From the NCBI RefSeq assembly GCF_045287255.1, contig NZ_CP137142.1:1054001-1118000 (forward strand): 64,000 nucleotides of DNA. The letters are read 5' to 3'. The notes under the pieces were generated by a model, which made no database searches, was not told the origin of the DNA, and worked only from the letters and a program-made list of their open reading frames with translations. A program made the translations under genes and the position numbers. Positions 8,376-17,117 of the stretch are shown here, in pieces. The stretch's first letter is position 1; each line of letters starts with the position of its first letter. Source of the stretch: Henriciella sp045287255 (lineage in GTDB: Bacteria; Pseudomonadota; Alphaproteobacteria; Caulobacterales; Hyphomonadaceae).

Positions 8376-9398
8376 TTATCGAGCGGCCAAATACGCTTTA
8401 GGAGATGCACCCGTCCAACGTTTGAACGCACGATTAAAAGAAGATGCTTCGGAAAATCCGACCAAATAGGCAGTCTCTTTGATTGAGACTTTCCGGGCCG
8501 ATAAATGGTCCATTGCGACCCGTCGCCGAAGGTCGTCATGGATTTCTGCAAAGGTAAACCCCTCATCTTTCAAGTGGCGATAAAGTGTTGACCGACTCAT
8601 GCCCAGTTTTGATGCAACTGCGTCAATGTCGGTGGTTCCCAAATGGAGAATGGGAAGAAGCTCAGCTTCAATCTTTCCACGCAGATCGATCCGCCCTTCC
8701 AACTCTGACTTGAGTTCCGTCGCCTTCTCGGAGAACAAAGCCAATGCGTAAGGATTAGCCTGTTCATACTCACGGCTTAGCCAAGCAGCATCGAATTCTA
8801 CCGCATTTCGTTCCGCTTCAAACTCGACCGGGCATTTCCAATAATGCTCGTAAAGGTCGCCATGACCAGGCTTCGAATGGGTTACCGTTACAGTATTGGC
8901 AAATGGCTCACCTGGAAAAATCGCGTCTACCTCAAATATAAGGCGCCCAAGCGCAATCTCCGTGAGTTCCGGAAACGAATTGGGATTTGGCCGCATATCC
9001 AGAAAATACGCCTTGCTGCCATCAATCTCGATTGGATGTCGTTCGATACCCGACATAATATCGATTTCCATCATCAGCTTTGCGTAACGGTTCACCTCTC
9101 GAAGCGATTGCGCCAGCGAGCTAGACGTCTCAGCAATTAATCCGACAATCGTAGCCGTATCCAGCTTGGTCTCAATGGGGTAACGAAGCGGTAATGATGG
9201 ATCTTCAGAGATCTGAACACTTGCTTGGACCAAACGCTGATAGATCTCAAAATCGATACGTTCATCCGGGTCAACCGAGTTTGGTTTCGTCGTTCCTGCG
9301 ATGGTCAAAAGACGTGACGCATCAAGCCCAGCGCCGACGACAAAATCGAGATACCGATTAAAAACACTAATCGAAACTGACCGAAATGCCCCCGACAT
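8376..9398 (-). CDS. AraC-family regulator (arabinose-binding-domain type)
   Basis: 340 residues. The N-terminal two thirds (about 15-205) resemble the ligand domain of OruR/ArgR-like AraC regulators. The C-terminal third holds the double helix-turn-helix (about 245-338, with AYLVGFSEASSFNRAFKRWTG). Convergent with the serine hydrolase gene (11 bases between stops) and divergent from glxA. Target genes are not evident. Confidence 0.9.
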   Translation of the reverse strand: MSGAFRSVSISVFNRYLDFVVGAGLDASRLLTIAGTTKPNSVDPDERIDFEIYQRLVQASVQISEDPSLPLRYPIETKLDTATIVGLIAETSSSLAQSLREVNRYAKLMMEIDIMSGIERHPIEIDGSKAYFLDMRPNPNSFPELTEIALGRLIFEVDAIFPGEPFANTVTVTHSKPGHGDLYEHYWKCPVEFEAERNAVEFDAAWLSREYEQANPYALALFSEKATELKSELEGRIDLRGKIEAELLPILHLGTTDIDAVASKLGMSRSTLYRHLKDEGFTFAEIHDDLRRRVAMDHLSARKVSIKETAYLVGFSEASSFNRAFKRWTGASPKAYLAAR

Positions 9399-9630
9399 TC
9401 AGTATTCCTCATAAAAGTCGAAGCGTCCGACATTGATCCCAAATGTCTATTTACTGAAACCTGCGGTCATATTCAATTTCTGACACTGGCAGTATCTCTA
9501 TTTGCACAATGAGGCGCTTGAGCACAGATTTTATTAGATCCGCTGATTGAACCGGGCAAAGAGCCAAATTGGCAGAAATGGTGGGGCTATTGTCCTAACC
9601 GTTACGTTTGAAACCGGGTAAAGTCTGAAA
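9399..9630. promoter_or_regulatory. Divergent promoter region of araC and glxA-type genes
   Basis: 232 bases without a gene. Two imperfect direct copies of TTGAACCGGGCAAAG occur at 9547-9561 and 9608-9623 (the second has one extra A and T for C), 61 bases apart. The second overlaps the space just before the glxA-type start. Direct repeats like this are typical of AraC-type binding sites. No other structure seen. Confidence 0.4.
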
Positions 9631-10677
9631 ATGGCTAAGACTACGAAGATACAGACAAATCCTGAAGCGCCGCGCCGCGTTGTTATGGTCGTGCACGAAG
9701 ACGCATATACCCTCGACGTGGTCGGCCCATTAGAGGTGCTGATGTGCACGCGCTTATTCCTGGAAAATGATGCGATGTCATACGATGTTGACGTCGTGGC
9801 TCATGCGAGTGGTGCTGTGCGGACTGCCAGCGGAATTGTGTTGCAGGCTGATAAATCATTTGCAGAAGCGACCGTTGAGACAAACCCAATTGATACTTTA
9901 ATTATCGCCGGCGGTCCCCACGCAGTGGACGCCGCCGACGACAAAGACCTGATTGCGTTTGTGAAAGCAGCTGCTCCGAAGGCCCGGCGTGTGGTCTCTA
10001 TATGCACTGGAGCACTGATTTTGGCTGCTGCCGGCCTCTTGGAGAATAGGCGCGCGACCACGCATTGGTGGTGGTGCCCAATTCTCAAACAGAAATACCC
10101 AAATATTCAAGTGGACGCCGACGCCATCTTCGTTCGAGATGGAAATATATGGACCTCAGCTGGAGTCACAACCGGCATGGATCTCGCCCTGGCCCTCGTC
10201 GAAATGGATTTCGGCCATGAAATGGCCCTGAACGTGGCGCGGCTCAATGTGATGTACATGATGCGCCCGGGAGGTCAGTCGCAGTTTAGTGCCCACCTGG
10301 TGGCCCAGAAGGCGGAAGATCCGGTCATCAATGAAACCCTCGAATATGTGCTTGGGCATTTAACGGAGCCGCTAACCGTGACGGCTTTGGCCGCGCGGGC
10401 CGCTATGTCAGAACGAACCTTTGCGCGCAAATTCAAAGACGAAACCGGCGTAACCCCGGCCCACTATGTCGAAGCCGCGCGCATTCAAAAGGCGCGCGTC
10501 GAGCTTGAACAGTCCGACACGGGCATTGAACAAATTGCTATTAAGACGGGCTTCCAAAACGCCGAGCGTATGCGCCGCGCCTTCCAACGCCATGTTGGCG
10601 TGTCGGCTTCAGATTACCGCGACCGGTTTCAGCCGGTCGCATCATCCATGTTTCAAATTCCGGAGGGGGACGAATGA
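9631..10677 (+). CDS. GlxA-family regulator (DJ-1/PfpI + AraC HTH)
   Basis: 348 residues. An N-terminal DJ-1/PfpI amidotransferase-like domain (about 15-190) keeps the nucleophile-elbow cysteine in SICTGA. The C-terminal AraC double helix-turn-helix (about 235-335) contains MSERTFARKFKDETG. Members regulate catabolism of quaternary amines, arginine and other metabolites. It is followed after 108 bases by the autotransporter esterase, a possible target. Confidence 0.9.
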   Translation: MAKTTKIQTNPEAPRRVVMVVHEDAYTLDVVGPLEVLMCTRLFLENDAMSYDVDVVAHASGAVRTASGIVLQADKSFAEATVETNPIDTLIIAGGPHAVDAADDKDLIAFVKAAAPKARRVVSICTGALILAAAGLLENRRATTHWWWCPILKQKYPNIQVDADAIFVRDGNIWTSAGVTTGMDLALALVEMDFGHEMALNVARLNVMYMMRPGGQSQFSAHLVAQKAEDPVINETLEYVLGHLTEPLTVTALAARAAMSERTFARKFKDETGVTPAHYVEAARIQKARVELEQSDTGIEQIAIKTGFQNAERMRRAFQRHVGVSASDYRDRFQPVASSMFQIPEGDE

Positions 10678-10785
10678 CGAAATGAGTTATGACCTGTAGC
10701 GGCTAAGCGCACGGCGCCTCGCTCTAAAAACATCTAAAATTCAACTCTTTGGCAACGGCCTGTCACGGCCGAATAGGAGACCTTT

Positions 10786-12708
10786 ATGCCAAAATCTATC
10801 AAAGCGCGTGCGGGCTCGTACGCGTTATCCCTAGCCTCTACCCTGATGACAGGAGCGGCTGTTCTCGCTTTCCTCCCGCTGCCTGCGCAAGCGCAAGCAA
10901 ATCCAAATGCCGGGCAAGGAAATTACTTTTTCTTCGGCGATAGCGCCACCGGCCAAGGTAATTGGTCAGCGATTGTTGGAGAACAGGGAGAAGATCACTC
11001 ACCCTATTCATCAAACAATGGCTTTCAGCGCGAATCCAATGGCTTGATCTGGGCTGAAATGCTCGGACGTGATGTCGATATTATCCTCGATCCAGATGCT
11101 GACTCTTCGAATCTGAATTTCGCGATTTCCGGTGCGCATATGACGCGCGGCGGAGATCTGACAGAGTTTGGGATCGAAACAGGCGTCCAAACTCAAACAG
11201 AACTGTTTGGAGCGCTGGTCGATAATGGGGCTATCTCCGTTGCCTCAGATGATGTCGCATTCATGCTCGCAGGCGCGAATGACTTCCTCGACCGACTTGG
11301 TGAAGATGACCCAGCTGATGAAATCATGTTGGATGTCGTAAATGCAGCGGCCTCCAATGCCCGTGCGCTCGCTGACGCGGGGGTGAAGACCATCATCCTG
11401 TCAGAGATCCAACCTATTCAGTATGCGCCACAGTTTGCGGATGAACCCGAGGTTCAAGCTGTGCTGAGCGATCTCGTTGCCGACACCAATGCCGCGATAC
11501 TTGCCGCGGTCGAAGCCGAAGGGCTTCCGAGCGATGTGAATATCGTGACCATGAAATATGTCGCGATGGTTGATTACATCACGGCAAATAGCGAGGCGCT
11601 GGGTTTTTCTAATACAACAGAGTCGTGTTTCACTGAAACCGGTGAGCTCTGTTCTGCAGACCCCGATGTTCAGAACACTTTTTTGTTTTTCGACGACCTA
11701 CACTTCACCGAAGCAGCACATAGAATTGAAGCCCAATGGTGGATGGCAACGCTTGAGGGCGCAAATGGCCAAGCGGCGCGTCAGACTGCTCGGATGCCGC
11801 GCATTGTCTATGAACAGCAAGCCCGCCATCGCGGTTTCGTTCGGCCTGGTGCTCATACCGACAAGAGTGACCGCTTCAGTGCTTGGCTCACACCGCTTGG
11901 TGGCTCTTTTGACCTCAAAGCGATTGGGTCAGATCTTGAGGCTGATGTTTCAAGCGATGGTGCGGTCCTCGGTCTGGAGGGACGTATCTCCGAGAGCTTC
12001 ATACTGGGTGGCGCGCTCTCTCTTGGCGATACGACAACCAAGTTCGAAGACGGCGGTCGCTATAAACTCCAAGGCGGCGCACTCTCACTCTATGGTGGAA
12101 TCGACTTCGACGATCTCGGTCGGGTGAGCTTGACTGTGACCAAGGGCGGCCATGAGATTGACGAGATTAACCGCATCACTGGCGTCGATCTCTTACATGC
12201 GGGCGGGGCGACTGACAGTTCATATTGGGATGTCGAACTTGCTGCTCGCTCTATTGATGAGATTGGCGTTTTTGAAATCGATCATGGTATCGCTCTGAGC
12301 GCAGGGCGCATCGAAGTTGATGGCTACGCTGAGACGGGTGCGACAGGGCTTGCACTCGCGTTCGAAGATCAATCGTTCAACTATCGTCTGGCAACCATTG
12401 ATGCGCTTGTGCGTGGTCCGAGTTGGAGCGTTTCGAATATTTTTGAGCTCCGTCCAACGCTTGACGCAGCTTACACACATCAGTTCGGCGATGACGATTA
12501 TGGGCTGACATCTCAGCTGATCGATAACACCGCTCAAGCCGTCACCATAAGAAGTAATGCCCCCATAGAAGACCGGTTTGATCTCGGTTTTGGGGCGCAG
12601 CTCTTGATGGGCGAGCGATGGAGCTTGTCGGCTCGCTATGCACGCCAATGGTCAGGCGATCTTAGCCAATCAGATGAAGCGGCCATCACGCTGCAAACAT
12701 CTTTCTAA
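10786..12708 (+). CDS. GDSL/SGNH autotransporter esterase
   Basis: 640 residues in three parts. A signal peptide (about 1-37, ending AQA) comes first. A SGNH hydrolase passenger (about 45-330) has block I FGDS (S53), block III GAND and block V DDLHF. The C-terminal autotransporter beta-barrel (about 355-640) ends in phenylalanine, as outer-membrane barrels do. It resembles EstA-type lipases/esterases displayed on the cell surface by type V secretion. Substrate unknown. A small lipoprotein gene follows within 36 bases. Confidence 0.9.
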   Translation: MPKSIKARAGSYALSLASTLMTGAAVLAFLPLPAQAQANPNAGQGNYFFFGDSATGQGNWSAIVGEQGEDHSPYSSNNGFQRESNGLIWAEMLGRDVDIILDPDADSSNLNFAISGAHMTRGGDLTEFGIETGVQTQTELFGALVDNGAISVASDDVAFMLAGANDFLDRLGEDDPADEIMLDVVNAAASNARALADAGVKTIILSEIQPIQYAPQFADEPEVQAVLSDLVADTNAAILAAVEAEGLPSDVNIVTMKYVAMVDYITANSEALGFSNTTESCFTETGELCSADPDVQNTFLFFDDLHFTEAAHRIEAQWWMATLEGANGQAARQTARMPRIVYEQQARHRGFVRPGAHTDKSDRFSAWLTPLGGSFDLKAIGSDLEADVSSDGAVLGLEGRISESFILGGALSLGDTTTKFEDGGRYKLQGGALSLYGGIDFDDLGRVSLTVTKGGHEIDEINRITGVDLLHAGGATDSSYWDVELAARSIDEIGVFEIDHGIALSAGRIEVDGYAETGATGLALAFEDQSFNYRLATIDALVRGPSWSVSNIFELRPTLDAAYTHQFGDDDYGLTSQLIDNTAQAVTIRSNAPIEDRFDLGFGAQLLMGERWSLSARYARQWSGDLSQSDEAAITLQTSF

Positions 12709-12744
12709 TCCTCAACCTCAATTCACAACCAAAAGGAAAAACCC

Positions 12745-13125
12745 ATGAAAAACCTCATTCTTATGACAGCTGCAATCTGTGGCATCGCCCTCGCAGGGTG
12801 CGCCAATACCGGGGCCAAGTATGAGCCCATCGCAGATGGCCCAGTCAGTGTAACTTACGCTGCAGATTTGGAGAGTTGCCAGCAACTCGCTACTGAGCGT
12901 GGCTACATCAATGATGACACCAAAACCAATGCTGCGATTGGAGCCGGGCTTGGTGCGCTCGCGGGCATTGCAGACGACGATGTCAGCGACACTGAAGGCG
13001 CGATCGCTGGAGCTGTTGTCGGCGCGATCGCTGGCGGCAGTGCCGGAATGCTCGAGACACGAGAGCAACGCCGGCAAGTTGTTATCGACTGCATGAAAGG
13101 CCGTGGTCACCCAGTCGTCGGTTAA
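12745..13125 (+). CDS. Glycine-zipper lipoprotein
   Basis: 126 residues with a lipobox (LAGC, C19) and two glycine-zipper stretches (GAGLGALAG near 67 and GAIAGAVVGAIAGGSAG near 88-105), as in OmpA-like/SlyB/Rick-17kDa small lipoproteins. Lipid-anchored, probably in the outer membrane. Probably co-transcribed with the autotransporter, since a terminator follows at 13138-13174. Function unknown. Confidence 0.8.
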   Translation: MKNLILMTAAICGIALAGCANTGAKYEPIADGPVSVTYAADLESCQQLATERGYINDDTKTNAAIGAGLGALAGIADDDVSDTEGAIAGAVVGAIAGGSAGMLETREQRRQVVIDCMKGRGHPVVG

Positions 13126-13137
13126 CGCGCTGTGTCT

Positions 13138-13174
13138 GCCGGAGATTGACATCCTAATGCTCAGTCTCCGGCTT
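13138..13174 (+). terminator. Rho-independent terminator after the lipoprotein gene
   Basis: Stem GCCGGAGA/TCTCCGGC with a 19-base loop, 12 bases after the lipoprotein stop, followed by only TT and then CACCC. A strong stem with a weak U-tract. It separates the autotransporter unit from the second AOX operon. Confidence 0.65.
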
Positions 13175-13326
13175 CACCCAAGCATCGTATCAATCGAGCT
13201 TTATTCTCGCAGGCTTCGCCATCGATAAAACGGCGCCCCCGCATCGCTCAAGAACATGATCTGAAAAACTTCATCCAAAGACTCCGCATGATCGGTCTTC
13301 GGATCATCTCAAAAGGAGACCCCAGT

Positions 13327-14007
13327 ATGACTTATGAAACACCTCACCGAGCAGCGGCGGGTATTAGAGATCGCCTCGCTTTCGGTTTCGTAAAGTTCCT
13401 TAGATTCTTCGCGGATCGCTTTTTCCAAAAACGCTACGGTCATCGCGCCGTGGTTTTAGAGACGGTCGCCGCCGTGCCAGGCATGGTTGGCGGCATGCTT
13501 CAGCATCTCAAAGCACTCCGGCGCATTCGGGATGACCAGGGCTGGATCAAAGAGCTACTCGACGAAGCAGAGAATGAACGCATGCACCTTATGACGTTTG
13601 TAAAAATTGCCGAGCCAACGCTCTTCGAGCGGCTCTTAATCATGATCGTTCAGGCGATTTTCTTTGTAGTATACTTCATCCTGTATCTGATTTCACCAAT
13701 CACGGCTCACCGAGTTGTCGGCTATTTCGAAGAAGAAGCCGTCGCAAGCTACACGCACTATTTGGAGGAGCTCGACGCCGGACGGCTTGAGAATGTGCCC
13801 GCTCCAAAAATAGCCATTGAATATTGGTCCCTCGCCAGCGATGCCCGCCTACGAGATGTCGTTCTCGCCGTGCGCGAAGATGAAGCTGGCCATCGTGACC
13901 GGAACCATAGCTTCGCAGATGCTATTATCGCCGGCACGGAAGCAAATGTCTTGCAGGAGACCGAACAGCCAGCTCACACCGCCACTATCGCGAAGGGTGG
14001 TATCTAA
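13327..14007 (+). CDS. aox: Alternative oxidase (AOX), copy 2
   Basis: 226-residue non-pumping ubiquinol oxidase. The same di-iron motifs as copy 1 are present (LET, NERMH, EEEA, EDEAGH). Over about 187 aligned residues I count about 14 differences from copy 1, while many synonymous codon positions differ. Start at 13327 is preceded by AAAAGGAG; the in-frame ATG at 13288 has none. It begins an operon: its TAA overlaps the next ATG by one base (TAATG). About 150 bases and a terminator separate it from the upstream lipoprotein. Confidence 0.95.
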   Translation: MTYETPHRAAAGIRDRLAFGFVKFLRFFADRFFQKRYGHRAVVLETVAAVPGMVGGMLQHLKALRRIRDDQGWIKELLDEAENERMHLMTFVKIAEPTLFERLLIMIVQAIFFVVYFILYLISPITAHRVVGYFEEEAVASYTHYLEELDAGRLENVPAPKIAIEYWSLASDARLRDVVLAVREDEAGHRDRNHSFADAIIAGTEANVLQETEQPAHTATIAKGGI

Positions 14008-14711
14008 TGTCCTTAGAGAAAACGATAGGCACATATCGCTTCGAATGGTCAGCGCTACGCGATTTGATTGCCGTTGTGGGTGTCATGATCATCGTCAAAC
14101 AGAGTCTTCTGCCTGTGACCCAACTCTACGCTGGTCCTGCATCGACGCTAACCGCGATGATACTTGCTACGATCTTACTGAAGCGTCGTGGATCAAGCTG
14201 GTCTGCGATCGGGTTCCGCTATCCGCCCAGCTGGTTGAAGACAATCGGACTGACCATTCTATCCATCGCAGTCTTCATTCTTTGTACACAGCTTATGGCA
14301 TTGTTCGCCGACCGATATTTTGAAGACCTGACTTACGGGTCTCGTTTCGATCACATTGAAGGTAACCTCAACGCTTACATCATAATCATGGTGTTGGTTT
14401 GGACGCATGGATCGTTTTTTGAAGAGCTCCTGTTTCGAGCATTTATGATCAGCAAAGCCAGTGAGTTTCTTGGAGGTCGATGGTCGTCGGATATCATTGC
14501 TTTATTGCTCTCATCTGCATTCTTTGGATATCGCCACGCGTACTATCAAGGCATCCACGGCGCCCTGATCACAGGAGCTGGCGGCTTCGCCTTTGGTCTT
14601 ATGTATCTCTGGTTTGGGCGCAAAAACATACTACCGATCATATTGGCGCACGGCATTTTTAACTCCCTCGGGCAGACCTTCAGATTTCTTGGCATTGAGG
14701 ACACGGACTAA
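14007..14711 (+). CDS. CPBP-family intramembrane metalloprotease
   Basis: 234 residues, about six to eight helices, with the CPBP (Abi/CAAX protease) motifs: EELLFR (about 137-142), FGYRHAYYQG (about 172-181) and AHGIFN near the C-terminus. Family members are membrane glutamic proteases involved in CAAX processing, peptide or bacteriocin immunity, or anti-sigma cleavage. Coupled to AOX2 by TAATG and one base before the next gene. Substrate unknown. Confidence 0.85.
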   Translation: MSLEKTIGTYRFEWSALRDLIAVVGVMIIVKQSLLPVTQLYAGPASTLTAMILATILLKRRGSSWSAIGFRYPPSWLKTIGLTILSIAVFILCTQLMALFADRYFEDLTYGSRFDHIEGNLNAYIIIMVLVWTHGSFFEELLFRAFMISKASEFLGGRWSSDIIALLLSSAFFGYRHAYYQGIHGALITGAGGFAFGLMYLWFGRKNILPIILAHGIFNSLGQTFRFLGIEDTD

Positions 14712-14712
14712 G

Positions 14713-15417
14713 ATGAGCATATCAAAGATAAGTCATAGTATGCGTCCAGTCGGCTCAATCGCAGCCTTCGTTTGTGCGAGTACCTATCTGATTGGGTTTG
14801 CTATCCTGCTTACAGTCCTCGCGCCGTTCGGCTACGGTACCAACGCTCTGGATGCTCCCGCAATCATTAAGTTTGCTAACGAAACGCCACTGATCTTGAT
14901 ACTGTGGAACCTCATCATCTATGTACTCAATGCGATTTGCTTGCTGCTACTCGCATCTGCTCTCACGCTTCATTTTATTGAACGAACGCCTGAGCTCGCA
15001 ATTGTTGTATTTGCTCTCGGCCTCATTTGGTGCGCTCTGGTTCTTGGCGCCGGGATGATCGCAAATGTCGCCATTGAGCATAGCGGTGCTTTGTACGAGG
15101 TGGATCCCACTCAAGCCGCTCAGGATTGGCTACTGTTGCACCGCGTTGAGCTTGGTCTAGGCGGTGGCAATGAGATAGTGGGAGGCCTTTGGGTCTTAAT
15201 CTGCACATTAGCGGCCCTTCGTTCAGAGGGCTTTTCAATGGGGCTCAAAGCGCTTGGCTTATTGGTTGGAATCTCGGGGCTTCTTACCGTTTTACCTCCG
15301 TTTGGGGAGGTTGCAGGCGCGGTATTTGGGCTTGGGATGATCGCTTGGTTCATCCTTGTTGGATGGGCTTTGACAAACCAAGGCTACGGTCGGGGCCAAC
15401 GGAGGAATGTTGAATGA
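14713..15417 (+). CDS. DUF4386-like polytopic membrane protein
   Basis: 234 residues, about six membrane helices. Its layout resembles the protein encoded after AOX1, including a late helix preceded by a short loop with LKALGLLVGISGL. Sequence similarity to DUF4386 is weaker than for the first copy, so the family call is tentative. I took the ATG one base after the CPBP stop. Its end overlaps the next start by ATGA (15414-15417). Confidence 0.6.
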   Translation: MSISKISHSMRPVGSIAAFVCASTYLIGFAILLTVLAPFGYGTNALDAPAIIKFANETPLILILWNLIIYVLNAICLLLLASALTLHFIERTPELAIVVFALGLIWCALVLGAGMIANVAIEHSGALYEVDPTQAAQDWLLLHRVELGLGGGNEIVGGLWVLICTLAALRSEGFSMGLKALGLLVGISGLLTVLPPFGEVAGAVFGLGMIAWFILVGWALTNQGYGRGQRRNVE

Positions 15418-16526
15418 AAAACACGCTTCTACTTATTGTGTGGATCTTAAGTGTCTTTGTCGCGGCATGTACGACGTATCAAGAAACGCATGCGGTTTCA
15501 GAACGCCAACTACAGATTGAACTCGAAACGCTTAAGGAAAGCTCGCCAAATGTCCCGGGCTTTGCTGTCGCTGTTATCGAGAATGGAGAGTTGATATCTT
15601 CAGCGATCGGCGTGGCCGATCCGACCGGCCAGGCAATGACCACAGATACGCCCGTCCGGATTGCCTCAATCACCAAAACCTTTGTCGCGGCTGCGATTTT
15701 GAGACTATCAGAAGAGGGAAGGCTGGATCTCGACGCCCCTATAGGCGATTTCATTTCGATTGAGCACAAAGTCCTTCTTCAATCGGATGGATATGACACG
15801 CAAGCGATTACGATCCGTCATCTGCTCATGCATGCTTCAGGAATGAACGACCATGCGGGAACGGAAGCGTTCCAAATCGCTGCGTTTTCCGATCCAAGTC
15901 ATGGCTGGACACGGACTGAACAAATTCGTGTCCTGATAGATGAGACGGAGAAGCTATCTGAACCTGGAGCAGCGTATCATTACTCGGATACTGGATACAT
16001 CCTCTTAGGGGAGGCCATCGAACGGCTAACCGATAAACCTCTCGGTGAAGCTGTGCTGGAGTTAAACCGACTAAACGATCTCAGACTTGAGAGTGTTCGC
16101 TGGGAAGGTGAGTTGGATGTCGTCCCCGACAGCCAAGATCGCGCGCACCAATATCTCGATGGAATGGACACCTATTATGTGGATGGCAGCATCGATGCGT
16201 TTGGCGGTGGAGGGATCATTGCCAGCGTCGAAGACGTAGCGCGATATTACGATGCTTTGTTCTCCGGTCAGGTATTCGCAACAAGTGAGACTCTACGGGA
16301 GATGATGGTCGCCCCAGGGCACCCTACAGAAAGCCCTTATAGATTGGGATTATTTGCAAGATCACTTGGAGATTACCAAGTTTACGGTCATGGAGGCTTT
16401 TGGGGAACGGATGTCATGATTATTCCGGCTTTGAGGCGCGTTGTTTCGGGCGTGTCCTTGGATCAAGGCGGGACCGCCGCTCTACGGAGTAGACATAATG
16501 CGATTATGTTGGCGGATGATTTTTGA
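15414..16526 (+). CDS. Beta-lactamase-fold serine hydrolase, lipoprotein
   Basis: 370 residues with an N-terminal signal and lipobox (VAAC, C19), so it is exported and lipid-anchored. The catalytic SITK lies at S85-K88, a YSD motif at about 188 and HGGFWG near 325, as in class C beta-lactamase/D-aminopeptidase/esterase relatives. Last gene of the AOX2 operon. Activity could be a peptidase, esterase or transacylase; the family is too broad to decide. It differs from the AOX1-side paralogue in carrying an export signal. Confidence 0.85.
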   Translation: MKNTLLLIVWILSVFVAACTTYQETHAVSERQLQIELETLKESSPNVPGFAVAVIENGELISSAIGVADPTGQAMTTDTPVRIASITKTFVAAAILRLSEEGRLDLDAPIGDFISIEHKVLLQSDGYDTQAITIRHLLMHASGMNDHAGTEAFQIAAFSDPSHGWTRTEQIRVLIDETEKLSEPGAAYHYSDTGYILLGEAIERLTDKPLGEAVLELNRLNDLRLESVRWEGELDVVPDSQDRAHQYLDGMDTYYVDGSIDAFGGGGIIASVEDVARYYDALFSGQVFATSETLREMMVAPGHPTESPYRLGLFARSLGDYQVYGHGGFWGTDVMIIPALRRVVSGVSLDQGGTAALRSRHNAIMLADDF

Positions 16527-16700
16527 CTACGTTTTAGCAACGCTGCCTAAAAAATAGCGGCGCCGCGATATTTTGCTCATAGTGAGGGGAAACAAATAGT
16601 ACCTAGTTTTTCGAGGATTCCGCGTTGGGGCGATCTATGCTAATCGGGAGTACGACGACGCGCTTAACCAGCGTCGAATCCTAGCGGTCCTCAAAATTGT

Positions 16701-16734
16701 GGACCAAAATCTGACCGAACTGGGGACCAAAATC
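16701..16734. repeat. Direct repeat GGACCAAAATC, two copies
   Basis: Identical 11-base units at 16701-16711 and 16724-16734, 23 bases from start to start (about two helical turns). Could be a protein-binding site or part of an old element end. Confidence 0.6.
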
Positions 16735-16947
16735 GATTTTAATTCATCTAAGTAATTGAAATAATTGGATAAAAAATATGGAATGTGGCACGTCACTCGC
16801 GCCGACCTCGGGCATTTAAGTCATTGAGAAACAACGGCTAGTCCATAATCATTTGCGTTGTGCGAGGTTGGGCGCGACATTAAGGGCTCAAGCCCTGATA
16901 CTCTGGTAGCCGCAAAGTGGCCCAAAGGAGAAATTAGCTCCTGAAAA

Positions 16948-16983
16948 TTGTGCTACAAATTGCGCTCATTTTGTGCTACAAAT
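16948..16983. repeat. Direct repeat TTGTGCTACAAAT, two copies
   Basis: Identical 13-base units at 16948-16960 and 16971-16983, again 23 bases from start to start. Same period as the other repeat pair in this gene-free region. Confidence 0.65.
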
Positions 16984-17081
16984 CAGCAATCCTTATCTCA
17001 TAATACCTTGTAATTATTTGACAAATAGAGTGCTTGCGAGTCTTCTCGGCCGCACCATTCTAAACTGGTTAGCGAAGCTAA

Positions 17082-17106
17082 ATTTTTGATCCAGCGGATC
17101 AAAAAT
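17082..17106. terminator. Hairpin with A/T-rich outer stem
   Basis: Arms ATTTTTGATCC and GGATCAAAAAT, perfect 11-base complement around AGC. It lies downstream of the minus-strand tRNA-Arg and could end its transcript or act in either direction. Only a short T run follows on the minus strand. Confidence 0.4.
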
Positions 17107-17117
17107 AAGGAGAGAAT

